Source of the DNA: Luscinia megarhynchos | Taxonomy: Eukaryota > Chordata > Aves > Passeriformes > Turdidae | Length of the DNA: 64,000 bases | Direction of reading: 5' to 3' | Assembly: GCA_034336665.1 (NCBI GenBank) | Contig: JAPFBE010000002.1 | Span: 4,634,146-4,698,145, forward strand | Shown: piece by piece, positions 1 to 11,861 of the stretch | Layout: the number at the start of each line of letters is the position of its first letter | How positions within the stretch are numbered: the stretch's first letter is position 1 | Notes under the pieces: generated by a model | The model's database searches: none | Seen by the model: only the letters and a program-made list of their open reading frames with translations | What the model was told of the DNA's origin: nothing | Position numbers and translations under genes: made by a program

Positions 1-2363
1 CTCCTCATCTGTAAGAAATTTCCATTTCCTTATGTCTCCTTTTATGAAGTACTGCAAATCAGAGTAACTGAAGAATAGCTTTAAGTCAGGATAACTTGTG
101 CTGAACGGCATTTGAACAGCCTATGAAATGAAGATGATCATCAATATTACATGAGACAGATGAAAATTTGCCTGAGGTACCAGGGTGCTCCCAGAGTGTT
201 TGTATAATGCAGGTGGTTACTATACAAACAGAACAGCCTGGTAAGTATTTGAGGAAGAATACCAGAACAAATTAATCTAAGTAAATCAGTCATCTTTTAG
301 TCTGCAGGATGTTTAGTGCTGAAGCCCAGCAAAACTGAATTGACTCTTTCTGAATTTGCTCAAGCGTAATCAAGAACATATAGAAAGATCCTAGTCTGCA
401 GATATTTTGGTAATTTTATTTCCCTATTTCAGATTTTTTCAAGTTTAGCAACCAATACAAATCAGATAGGTCATTCAACTGAAAAAAGAAGAACATTTGC
501 CTTCTGTTCACATGGAGTAACAGAAGATCTCAGTAAAAAATGACCCTTCTGAAACACTACATTGCCAAAAATTTGTTTTTGCGAAAACGACTTATGACTG
601 ATACTCTTAATGAATTGGCTACGTATCCTCAGTATTTTGTCACTTCATATATTCACATCCGTAAGTGAAAAGGGTGGACAGAAGAGTGGCTACCACCATG
701 ATTCAGCAACAGTTTTCAGTCTTCCTTCTCCCCTTTTCCCACGAAGAGACAAAGTTGCAGAAAATCAGGCCTGTCCTGTTCCGTGCAGCAGAAACCAATG
801 CAGCTTTTCAGTAACAAAACAAAGAGTTCAGACAGGCTGATTGCACAGACTGCAGCACAAATGCACAGTTAAACATCCCAATATCCGCTGAGGGGCAGGC
901 AGAAGGAGAACATGCTGAACCATGGCTTGGCTCTTTTACACTCCTTTGCCCCTCACAGGCTAACAACAGAAAGGGAGAAGCAGCACGCTTGCACGCGATC
1001 AAGAAAACCTGGGGGCTGAACAGCAAAGCTGGGAGCCAGCTGTGCTCTTTTGCTTTCTCATGTCCTTATTATTAAGGCCATTTCATTGTTTCTCCTTTTC
1101 TTGCCGCCAAACTCCACTTGGAAAAGAAATGTCACCCCACAAACTCAGCCATTTGGCATGGCTTAAGAAGACACCCATGACATTTTATCAGGGCCAACCC
1201 TATGTACTGAGCATCACACACAGACAGCAAGTTTCCCCTTCATACCTGCTCCTCTCTAGCTCTGTGTCTTATCCACTTCACTGAAAGGTCTCTGCCAGCT
1301 GCCTGATCCTCCATGCCAGTTCTAGACTGACCATGTACACAGCTGCACCTGGGACCTCTCAGCCAGATACATCTGATGCTCGGCTCCACAGACAAGTTAT
1401 GACTTGATGAATGCCTCATAACAATGTCCTCAATTTAGTCCTGCTAGAAGGCATTTTTCTCTGACTAGTTTCAAGGTTGTTTCCCCAGTCATATAACCTC
1501 CTCCATCTGCCACATAACCTGATGTGGTATCTACTTTCTCCAGGAAGGAGAATTCAACCCTATTTCTGTTGTCTTTTTGCCCACTCACAGTTCCATGTCT
1601 ATAGAGTTTGACCTAAATATCCCTCAGCTACTTTACAATTTGCATTTTAATTTGAATAAATCTGTACAGTGTATTTATTTACTTTTACTCTTTCCTGCAG
1701 TGGAGATACTGTTGTGACAGAGCACACCAGTAAATCACACCCAGTATGTCAGGCTCCTTTAATTCCAAAGAGATTCCTTATTCTTTGCTGCCTATTGCCA
1801 TTTCGCATGTAATTTAAAAACAGCAGGCAGCAATTGAACTCTCAGATCTCATTAATACATACAAGTCCTTCCAACAAAAAGAAGCAGACTAGAGACTATT
1901 TCTTCAAGGTGATGGCCAACCGTGCCAAAGTTGCCTTTGATTTATATTGCCACTGATGCTTTTCAATCACATTGCTTCTCTTTATTTGCATGCTGTACCT
2001 GTTCTGCTTTATATAATGTCTCTGTATAAGAACACTATGACAATCTAGCAGCAGGCTTTCATGCTATGCAAGTTTATTTTTCAATTCTGTTTTATGCCTG
2101 CCTTCAATAATTAACAACTTCATAAATTACACCAATGAAGTACAGCCTACACTGAAAGTGTACTGAAAGTTTTAATGTACCACCCATCTTTGTAGCTAAT
2201 TAAGCCTTTTGTACTGAGACAAGTAGTCACCAAACACATCAATTACAGTTAGGTCAAAAACTATATAGCCAACAACTCAATTAAAAAGAAAAAAAAGAGG
2301 GATGGTACTAGAGTAATGTTCATGTTTTAAGAAAAGTCTCAGCTTAACTCTCCAACTGCTTAC
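1..2363 (-). other. HECW1: HECW1 intron, partial (downstream of the C2 exon)
   Basis: This is the 5' part (in gene orientation) of the intron that follows the 2364-2533 exon, starting with GTAAGC. I looked on the minus strand for the next expected C2 segment (FSFVSLPTDVLEIEVKD-like) and did not see it, so the intron continues past the window edge. The open frames at 610-1284 have no recognisable family or coding pattern. I see no repeat or RNA gene here. Confidence 0.8.
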
Positions 2364-2533
2364 CTCTCCTTGCCAGATGGGGTTAACGGTGTTACACATG
2401 ATCTTAGATCTTTTCTCCTGCCCATGATGAGGAAGGGCTGGGAAGATGCTATGTTTTCCAGGTTGAATGGAAATCTTCAGGTAAGGATCTGGATTGAAGA
2501 ACATCCCTTTCTTCAGACCAAAAGCCTGGAAAT
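2364..2533 (-). CDS. HECW1: HECW1 internal coding exon, first half of the C2 domain
   Basis: This 170-bp exon begins with AT (finishing a G|AT aspartate codon) after a pyrimidine-rich TTTCAG acceptor and encodes 56 further residues, starting [20 protein letters not shown] and ending in NPIWQGE before a GTAAGC donor (phase 0). It covers the first strands of the C2 domain: NPDPYLK is the usual C2 loop-1 region with its aspartate, and NPIW is the characteristic C2 NP-(V/I)-W motif. C2 domains in NEDD4-family ligases bind phospholipid or protein partners and help localise and restrain the ligase. [18 protein letters not shown] is the HECW1 form; HECW2 has a different central stretch. Compared with remembered mammalian HECW1, several residues near the 3' end differ (KR, MC and QG where RR, IG and QA are expected). 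The remaining C2 exons, the WW domains and the HECT domain lie outside the window, below position 1. Confidence 0.96.
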
Positions 2534-3900
2534 CTGAAAGAAGGTAAAGAACCTGATTGTTTTTCACATTCCAGGCATCTCTTTTGGATGCTAGGAACAG
2601 TGTATCGCGAACTGGTAACAAACTCAAATCATACAGCAGGAATTTGGAAAAACTCACTATGTTTATTGTGAGGCAATGTAGTGCCAAACCATAACGATCT
2701 TGTGATTTAGGATTTACAAATTATTACATAATGAAACTGCAAATTTACAGCCTGATTATGCAGACTGATTCAGCTTGCTCAGCCTGACTGTAATGGAAGG
2801 ACTACTCCGAAAAAGAGATCCCAGCATTTAATGTCAAAGTCATGGCATTTGGTACCCAATGGATGTAATTTCTCCTAGGTATCAGTTTTACTGCTGTACA
2901 GATCCTAGCTTTTACACCACTTTTTTCTACATGAGATGTCATTTTACATTTTTTCCCACTTTAAATAATTTTCTTCCTTGCATTGGTTAATTTCACTTTA
3001 GAAAAACTCTTGTTTATAACGTCCAACTTTTAAGCAGGGCTTTACAGCTGCAGAACTCCCACGGAGCATAATATGTGTTGTACGCACAAAAAATGCCCAA
3101 GCACTTTTTTGAAAATTTCCCCATAACATTCTGAGGAAAGATACAATGCCCATTATGATCTGTCCCTGTGAAGCTGATGAAATGCAAACTAATCTGCTGG
3201 TATATCATTAATTTTGGCTCAAGAGACACAGACTAACCCCTATGGTCTTCTCTTTTTTCAGATGCATTTCTAAGCTTTCTTTGGAAGATATAAGCACTTA
3301 TTCCTAATAGTGAGCTCAGTAGCTAATTTACTTTCCACCACTCTTTGCATGGAGATTCTCCTTTTAAAGCTTTTATTTCACATTGGGCTATAAGCACTGT
3401 ACTGCATTCTGTCTGTCTTCTCTTGCTGTATTGGAGAGATAAAAAAGTATTAGACAAAATGGTTTCTAAAACTGCATAGATGCCAAACCTATACAATTTA
3501 AAGACATATTTTTTCTTTTGGCAGTTTTTGAAAACATTAATTTTCACAGTCTTCTAATTCTCTTCTGATTAAAAACCCAATTATTCAGGCAGGTTCTGGA
3601 AAACCCTCAAGGCAGATATTTTGCATGACTCTGAAAATCGTAACACATTGCACACCATCATCAGTACTTTTTCCAGAAAATAGCTGTATCAATCTCATTT
3701 GTGTGTTGCTTCCTTAACATATGGTAATAGTCAACACAATAAAACATGCCTGTGAAAAGGAATTGCTTTTATTTCCATTGGTTTTAATAATCTATTCCAC
3801 CACACAGTTCATGTTGCAGATACTCAAAAGCTATTGTAGAGATGGTCCTGAAACAGACTGTATTTTAAGAATCTCATTCTTGAGACATTCTCTAACAAAT

Positions 3901-3915
3901 AACAACAACAACAAC
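3901..3915. repeat. (AAC)n microsatellite
   Basis: Five AAC units in a row, followed by an A-rich stretch. Confidence 0.85.
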
Positions 3916-6900
3916 GAAAAAAAAGGGGCATCACAAGTAAGAGCCTATTTGAAAGTACATTGCTGAAATCATGTGCTGATGTACTGCCACAGTCCTAGCA
4001 ATGCTATCACAAAGAAAATTATCGGCTTCAAAAAGATAACACTGATTTTTTTTTCTCCTTTTTTGTTTTCTGTGTGCACAATCTCTGTGTAACCAGCATG
4101 TATCTCATTTAACAGCCCTGCTGAAATCCTATATGGCAAGCTCTTTTGCTTTGGAAGTTGTACTGTTAGAAATGCAGAGGAAAAAAAATAGAAATCAAGA
4201 TTGCAAAGAGAATATGAATTACAAGGGCCAGCAGTGTTTTAGTTCAGGCTGCTAACATATGAGAGTAGAGAAAGATCTCTGGGATCTTATTTTCTTTCTC
4301 TCTGATACTTACTCAAAAGAGTCTGAAACTGAAATACTCATTGCCATGTATGTTTCAGATTTTTTTTTTCCTTCAAAGAGAGACCACACTATCTTGGGGT
4401 ACCACTGAGTAACAAAATAGTCTAACACTTAATTATGTATACTTATATATCATGTATCATAAAGAAAATACATTTTGGATAACCTACTAGCCTCTTTTCA
4501 GTTATGGGAATTAGAGCACAGCCATGAAGATGAAGGTACACATAGCCTCAGTTAATAGTCTCATTTTTGTATTCATATGAGGGAAAAAAATTAATTTAGC
4601 TAAGCACATGGCATGACATTTTATTTGTATAGTTTTCTTGCTGGAGTTACATAATGCAACAAAAATTTTTAAAAAGTCAGTTAGAAACTTCAATTTTATT
4701 GTCTGAAGTATGAACAGGGTTAGCAGAAATAGCTTTCCCAAGGACATATATCCCAATTATATATCTCACCACAAATTCTCATCACTGTGAAAAACAGAGC
4801 ACCAAAATGGAAAAGGGTCTTAATAAAGCTACATGGATATCTGCATATAAGCAGAATTTCATTTCATTTGAAGCAAAACCTATCTGTACGTCCTGTAACT
4901 ATCTGCTGTAACTTGCTGTTGTAATTCTTAGCCCTCCAGTATAACTCCCCAACAAAAGAATAATAGCCCTTCTGCCTTCTCAAATGCAAATATTTTTCTC
5001 TATCATCTTCAGTAAAAATGTTGAGAAGATACTAAGCTTTTAAGTGAAGGTCTGAAGCTAACCGAATTTAAATCCTTGGTTGAATGAATGAATTCCAGAA
5101 GGCTGGGACATATCCTTTTGTACACTGTAATTTGAGAGTGCATTTCTTAGAGGCATATGAGGAAATGGTACCAAGATAACTCACCTATGATTTGCAAAGG
5201 TGTATTTTCATCAAGTCTCTTAAAAAAAGTTATTAATATACCATATGTCAGTTTCTCATTTAGTCATAAATCACACTTCAGTGTGGAAGAGGTTATATAC
5301 ATCTAACAGCTTAATAATGTCAAGCCATTTCTCATGACACATGACAGAATGAAGGAATCCAGCTAAAGACAAAGTAATTACAGCCTTTCAGTGCCACAGA
5401 CTTGCACTACTTGTAGGTACATGCATCCTGTTTCAGCTAGGCTCTTTTCATTGGAGAAAAACAGCTTGTACTAACTGCTGCCTGCTGCCGTCCCCAAGTG
5501 ACATGAATTTGTTCCAACTACAGAGATTTCTTTCCCTATATGCTGATCTCCAGGTGCCTGGATGAGACCTAAGAAAGCTTTACACTAGGTCACTTCCATG
5601 AATGTATCCTCTGTCCCAAAGGTGTGCTATAGACTTCCCTGTCTGCTTTATAAACGATAATGCAGCAAATCTATTCGCCATGCACCTTCATAAACTTTGG
5701 GGCACTGGTGACTGGATAGTGATGGAGAATATTTTTGTGGTGAACCAGTCTATATATTGGAGCCATGTGGGGATGCAAATTCCAACAAAACAGCGAGAAC
5801 ACATCTGTGTTTTACAATGTTTGATTTTGTCGCAATACAAATCATTAAGCTTTCAAAAGCTCAGCAAAGAGCATTTTGTCATGCTCAGCAAGGAGATTTC
5901 TCTGATAGTAATGATGAGCAAAACCACCATAAAGATGTTCTTTCAATACCCCAGAGACATAGCAAGGTATTCAACCAGAGACCCATGCTCCACACAGGAG
6001 CATGACAGAAAAGGATGGAGAATCAGATAGAGAACCAGACTCTGGAGCAGTCTGTTTTCTAAATTAATTACATTTAGTCGGGTCATCAATATGTCAGGAG
6101 TAAGTTAAGGAAGCTGTTCTCCCCAAGGGATACGACTTTGTCATAGAGTTTTCCTAGAAATAACATGCAAGGCTATTCTGTGCAGTTTATAGATGTGCCT
6201 CAAGAAGACTCAGTCCATCTAGTCTCTTGATGGCGCATATTCTAATGAATATTCCAGAGTCTACAACCCAACAGAAGGGTCAAAGTAAGTACTGGTAAGT
6301 AGCAGAGCTACTAGTTTTGAGAGACTGAAACTGATATTTTAAAATAAATGGCAAATGCCAAGTATTGAATGTGCTTTGTGTTCCCAAGCACCATCCAAGT
6401 GATGACAATTGATGTCTTGCAGGTATCTATATGCAGAGGTTATTAACCCTAATAAAATCTATGGTTAACCCATCAAATTCACATTTTTCGTATTTAGCAT
6501 ACTAGCCTCATGAAGTCAGGACCAGGAAATGAGACATATTCCTCATGAATAATCTGACCCCTTGAGAAAATAAAAACATCTTGAGTAATGTCAAACTTGC
6601 CCAGAACATGCCTAAAAACAGAACTAATGAAGTTAACAGGACTCTGGAAAGACCCCAGTGTTACTAGAATGACCACAGTCAGTTTTGATTATGATCTAGC
6701 CAGAGGAATATCAAAGTTAAATTGATTCTATGATCTGTTCATTAATGGCAGAAAGAAAAAAATACTATCATCTTACTGAGATCCTGATAGTTCATGTATC
6801 AAAGCACAATAAACCAGTTTCATAATCTATCACTACAAGAGAGTTGCTAATGAGGATATCAGTGGACAGCTCCTTCACTTCCCTTCAGTGTTCTTTTGTG

Positions 6901-9900
6901 AATTCAGAGAGATATCAGCTCTGGTTCTGACACTGAAAAAACATACTTGAACAGGACTGGTGTCTGGACAGACTACCAATGAGGGTAGGTAATTGCCAAG
7001 GTGCTGATATGTCAGTGTTTCTTTTGTAGACCTTGGACAGAACAAGAAGAACCTATTTTAGAGGGCAGCAGATCATTTACTGAGCTGAGCTACCTAGGAT
7101 ATAGGCATGGCTTCAAAGAAAGGAACAACAAAACTCTGCTTGGTCAAGATTCAATGGGAGGCACATAGGTACTGCCCCTCAGCCATGCGCTTTTAAAGCA
7201 ATACTTTTAGTTACTGTCAGTGGTACAATATTTCAATAGTAAGAGCACAGCAATATTGCATTTACTGAAATATTAATTTGACTCATGAAGCAGTGTATGA
7301 TACCAAACTTTATTTGGCAATCACCTTTTTGGAAGAAGGTGAGCATGGATTTGCAGAAGTATTGCATGTGGTATTAATTAGATTTCAAGAAGTAAATATT
7401 TAGGAATTCTAGAAATCAAACAGTAATGTGTAATGATAGAAAGCCTAGATAGATCCAACACAGCAAACTAATACAGTGTAATTGAGAAAGATACTACTTA
7501 AAGTATAAGAGATGACTGACTTGGATCAGCTACTGAATGAGATTGATATGCAAGAGGTTAAATAAAGTGCTTCTTTTTGCTCTCAGAAATTACAGACATA
7601 TAGATGGACTTTGCTTTTCTTTTAAAATAAAAGGCAGGAAAAAATAGAAAGGGCTAGTGTAGAAGGTATTTTAAGGTCTGAGATTAAAAAAAACCAAACA
7701 ACTAAGTGGATCAGATAAACCAAAAGGTTTCTGTCATGGGACTCTCATGCAAGATATTAAAGACAGTGAAAAAGAGAAGAAAATATTTTTTCTAGCTGTA
7801 AATGCTTCAAATAAAAACAAAAGGGTTTCTCATTTGTTTAAAAGAAGGGCAGTAGAGGTAATTAGGAAGAAAATAGGTGTACTAATAAATGAAAAGCAGT
7901 AGTGGAATTAATTATTCTAAAATGTCTGAGAGACAGGCTACCTTTTAAATAATTTTTATCATGAAGGAAAACACAGAAAAAGTCTGAACCATGAATGTGA
8001 ACACCTACCACAGCAAGGGGGTGTTTTTATCACTGCAAGTGATTAACCACTGGAGCAAAGTACCATCTCGGTATCCTTGGATCCAGACTACGCACCTGTC
8101 TGTGAGATACATCTGAGCCAAACTCACACAAAGCTCTCACCACAGGGCAAGGTGTCCTGTGCTAAACAGGCGAACAGAGTAGTTGAATTCAAAGCCTTCT
8201 GAAGCCTTTCAAACTTCTAGTCTAGGCATACTTCATATGCACAATATGTAGTGGACATGGTAAAAAGCCACCTCACCTTGACACAAGATCTGACAAGTAA
8301 GAAAAAGGTGTGGGATTAGTAGTTAATACAGTCAGTCACTAGGATTTTAAAAAAAAGTTGGAAAATTAGGTGCATTATAAATCTGCATTCTGAACAAGCA
8401 TTTCATGCTAACAAATACTGTCATAATGGCCCTTAGCGGACCTTATACTAATTTCAGTTTATGATTTATGCTCCTAACTTTCATAAACTGACAACTGTTA
8501 TGGAATACCTGGTCTGAAAACCACACAAAAACAACTAACAAGATTCTCAGAGAAGTGTAAAGGAAATAAATGCCTGAATGTTTGCGAAATATTCAGATCT
8601 TCTGGTAATTTATTCCCCAAGGACATTTATAAATAAAGTGTGCAAAAACATGAAATATGTGAAATATTTTAAAGCCTGAAAAATTTTATTTGGTGCAATA
8701 TAGAGCTAGGAGCATATTATGCAAACCTCATGATAACAGTTTCTAAATATACCAGCCAACAAGACTGGTTTTAAGGGCTTTCAGCAAATGCGTTATACTG
8801 CTGCTAAACCATGAACCTGCAAGTGAAGTAACTGGTACATCTTGGAAAGCGTAGCACAGTTTTTTCCTTCTGTACTTCATACAAAAGAGCTCTGATGCTT
8901 TTCAGCCACCTTATCACAAGAGTGACATTCATTGGTAACAGTGGAAAAGGCGTGTTTGAAAAGTAAATATGAAGTGGACTGCAGAGTTTTCCTTAAAGGC
9001 TTTTTTCAGTTTAGCTAAATTAGGCTTAAAATACTTCTTTTAGTGTTTTAAATAATGAAAGCTGTAATAATACAGTCATCATAAAAGTTATTAAGAAGCT
9101 TAATCACAGGAAATTATCTTCTTTCAGATCAGTGTTGCCAGTGAACCTATTAATCTAAACCAGCCTTTCATAGGACCAATTTCCAGTCTTCAAGGAAGCA
9201 AACATGAGTAAAAATGCCTCCTACTGACACAGTGCAAACTCTCTGCTATTTCTGTTCTCAAGAAGCTAGTCATATTCTTGTGCCTTGAAGGATCACTTTA
9301 CATCTTTTTCATTGTTTGACATTTTTATTCAATCCAGAAATCCTTTCTCAAAAAAACCCTCCAGTGAAACAGTTGGATTTTGTCCAACCTAATACTCAAT
9401 AAACTACAGAAAGAATAAAGCACTTTGTCAACAGATTTTTAGAAAAAAAACTGTTTCCACACAGTTCATTTTAACATAGGATCTCACTGGATTCTCTCAG
9501 AGATAGAGAAAGCAATACAAGTCAGCTGAAATACACTCATGTTGTTCAGCATTTGTTGTGATTTGGCCTACTTTGAGATTTTTCTCTCCCACCCTTATAA
9601 CTTTTTCTTCTTATAAAATTATATGGCAGAAGGCATAGCTCTTCTACAATTCTTAAATTACAGACTGCTTAGGGCATGATTCCTCTGTGTTGGCACAATG
9701 GGCTCCAGTCAGACTAATGATACTCCAGCCACTTTTTTTTTAACTGCAACTGAATCAACCATAATTTGAAAACCTAGCTTTTAAGTAATGCCTGTATTAA
9801 CTAATGACTGAAGATGACATTATACCAAAATATAGATATTGAAAAGGAAGACTCTGCATGAGCGAAAAGGACGTGACAATAGAGGTTACTGCTGAGATAG

Positions 9901-10125
9901 TGGTGCAAATGGAAAGGAATCCCAGTTCCTTCTGATGTCTCTGGGAGGTCTGCCTTGATTTCCATTTTGTTAGCTAGTATAATAGATAGGAATAGCAATA
10001 ATTTTGCTTTGAGAGAGACAACATTTTGTTGCTGTGGTGCTGACTAAGAAGGTAATAAATTGTTGTGATGTGTTAATCTATTAATTTCAGAAAGACTGAA
10101 ATAGAGCTATTTTGATAACTTAGAT

Positions 10126-10161
10126 TTTTGATAAAACAATTGCCAAACTATTTTATCAAAA
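10126..10161. repeat. Perfect 11-bp inverted repeat with 14-nt loop
   Basis: TTTTGATAAAA at 10126-10136 is matched by its reverse complement TTTTATCAAAA at 10151-10161. The stem is AT-only except for one G-C pair, so chance in AT-rich DNA is plausible. No transposon signature surrounds it. Confidence 0.75.
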
Positions 10162-11610
10162 CCTTTCATATACCTGGCTGTGATGATGTTGTTAATATGG
10201 ATGTGATATATATGCAGATTAACTGCTTGTGAATCACTGGAATAAGATATCCCAAACGTATTATGAGGTATGGTCTTTATATACTTTAAATCAAGCTGTA
10301 AATTAGATACTCTGGTTTATAAAAGGGCCCACTGACACCACATTATTTAGCAGTCTCACAAATTACTACTCTTGACACCTCTTGGCTTACTAGGCCAAAG
10401 AATCTGAGAGAATGAAAAACTGTAACTAGTTCTGGGCCACATTTTCTGTGTAAGATTATTTATGGACATTAAAAAACAATTAAGCCTACTTCTTTTTTTC
10501 TGTTGAGCTAACTCTGTGGTTTTATCAAATGATGGGTGGATGTCCAGTGTGCAACTTTCCAAAAGTAAGTCATGTGCTAAAAAAGCCCTACCCAACGTCA
10601 GTCTGATCTGCCATGTATCATACACAACCTCTCAAGAACCACACTGGCTGCCTAATTTGGAAAAGCACTGACATGCATCCTTAATAGAGGGAAGCTTGAA
10701 AAATCAGATGGCAAACAAACCAAATCATACAAGATGCTTGTCGAAGAATAGGACTTTACACTTAAAGCCTATGCCTGTAAAACTTTTGAACTAGGGTAAC
10801 ATTTTTAATCTGTACTACATGTTCAAAGAATTTCCAAGTCAAGTCAAGCATCTTTGTCTTACAGGAGCTAAAAAAATACAGAAACCAACTAGCAAGCACA
10901 GGACTCCAAAATAAGAGTCATGTCCATAACCATTTGTTATAACAATGGTTACAAGACAAACCATAAGTTTGTCTCTTTACAAAATGGTTTCTGTCTACAG
11001 ATGTGATTTACATGTCGTTCTTGCCAAAGGCAGATCAAATGGTTCATAGCTTGTTACATGGAAACATACTAAACCTTTAAAACCTGCAGTGACATGCCAA
11101 GTAATGAGGCTGAGCATTTTTCATGAAATGCAGGTAAGTGTGAGCAGTCTTCTGGCTCAAGAAGTCTGAGAGTCACTTTTGAGCAATACAGAGAAGCTTC
11201 TGCAGCACAGCACATGGATCTGCCTCAGGTCCAGAGCATGACTGTGGAATGCACTTTCCAAGGAACAGAGTACTACCACAAATCACATTTTGCTCTGTAA
11301 ATAAAGTACATGCCTTTGATCTTGCTTTCCCTGACCTACATACTTAATTGTGAACAGAAAAACCTAATATGGCCCCAGGACTCTACTTGAACAAGCTACT
11401 TCAGCATGTAACTCACATTGAAGGAAAAGAGTGTGGCAATAATCATAGATATTTATTCTCTGTCTTAGCATCACTTCTAGAGTAACAGACAAAGAACCCT
11501 TGCACAAATATATACAAACATATACTTACACATTTGTGTACATGAAAGGTTCTAGTAACTTCAGTCCCAAACTCTTTGAGCTTAAAATTTTTGTATCGGC
11601 AGTGACTTAC

Positions 11611-11686
11611 CCGACAATGAAAAACTTATCAGCCGCCGACTGCCTTGTCCCTGGACTGAGTCTTCATTGGTGATGCTTTTAAAAAT
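11611..11686 (-). CDS. HECW1: HECW1 internal coding exon, linker before the C2 domain
   Basis: This 76-bp exon is too short to stand out as an open frame but is clear from its borders and peptide. On the minus strand a CTCCCAGCAG acceptor is followed by 25 codons starting IFKSITNEDSVQGQGSRRLI and ending SFSLS, then a single G that begins the next aspartate codon, then a GTAAGT donor. It enters in phase 0, matching the end of the 37192-37286 exon, and leaves in phase 1, matching the AT start of the 2364-2533 exon. The segment IFKSI...VQGQGSRRLISFSLS corresponds to the HECW1 linker between the N-terminal HECW domain and C2. As remembered, the mammalian protein has GADETVQ where this one has TNEDSVQ, so the variable part is an acidic stretch. 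No other frame or gene overlaps it. Confidence 0.95.
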
Positions 11687-11830
11687 CTGCTGGGAGATAA
11701 AGAATTATGAGAAAGAGTAGTCTCCAACAACTCTTAATCAGAGAATTGCTTAGTAACTGTCTTTTTTACAGATTCTTCCTTAGTTTTACAACAAAGAATC
11801 AATTATATGACCAGAGATCAAAACCATGTT

Positions 11831-11861
11831 TTTATCTAGGTAACAATTTTACCTAGATAAA
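11831..11861. repeat. Perfect 13-bp inverted repeat with 5-nt loop
   Basis: TTTATCTAGGTAA at 11831-11843 is followed by CAATT and then its exact reverse complement TTACCTAGATAAA at 11849-11861. It could form a hairpin in DNA or RNA. It lies in the HECW1 intron, 145 nt upstream (in gene orientation) of the acceptor of the 11611-11686 exon. Confidence 0.9.

Larger units (their letters stand above)
2534..11610 (-). other. HECW1: HECW1 intron, 9,077 bp
   Basis: This intron separates the linker exon from the C2 exon, with a GTAAGT donor at its upper end and a TTTCAG acceptor at its lower end. It is AT-rich and holds an (AAC)n run at 3901-3915, a perfect 11-bp inverted repeat at 10126-10161 and scattered A/T runs. 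A two-frame overlapping open stretch at 5602-6030 has no recognisable homology. I see no transposable element with enough intact sequence to name, and no RNA gene. Confidence 0.85.

Noticed and set aside
5602..6030. 142-codon plus-strand open frame with a second overlapping frame, possible nested gene
   Set aside because: No recognisable domain, no splice or promoter context, and composition matches the surrounding intron. Two overlapping frames in AT-mixed DNA are compatible with chance.
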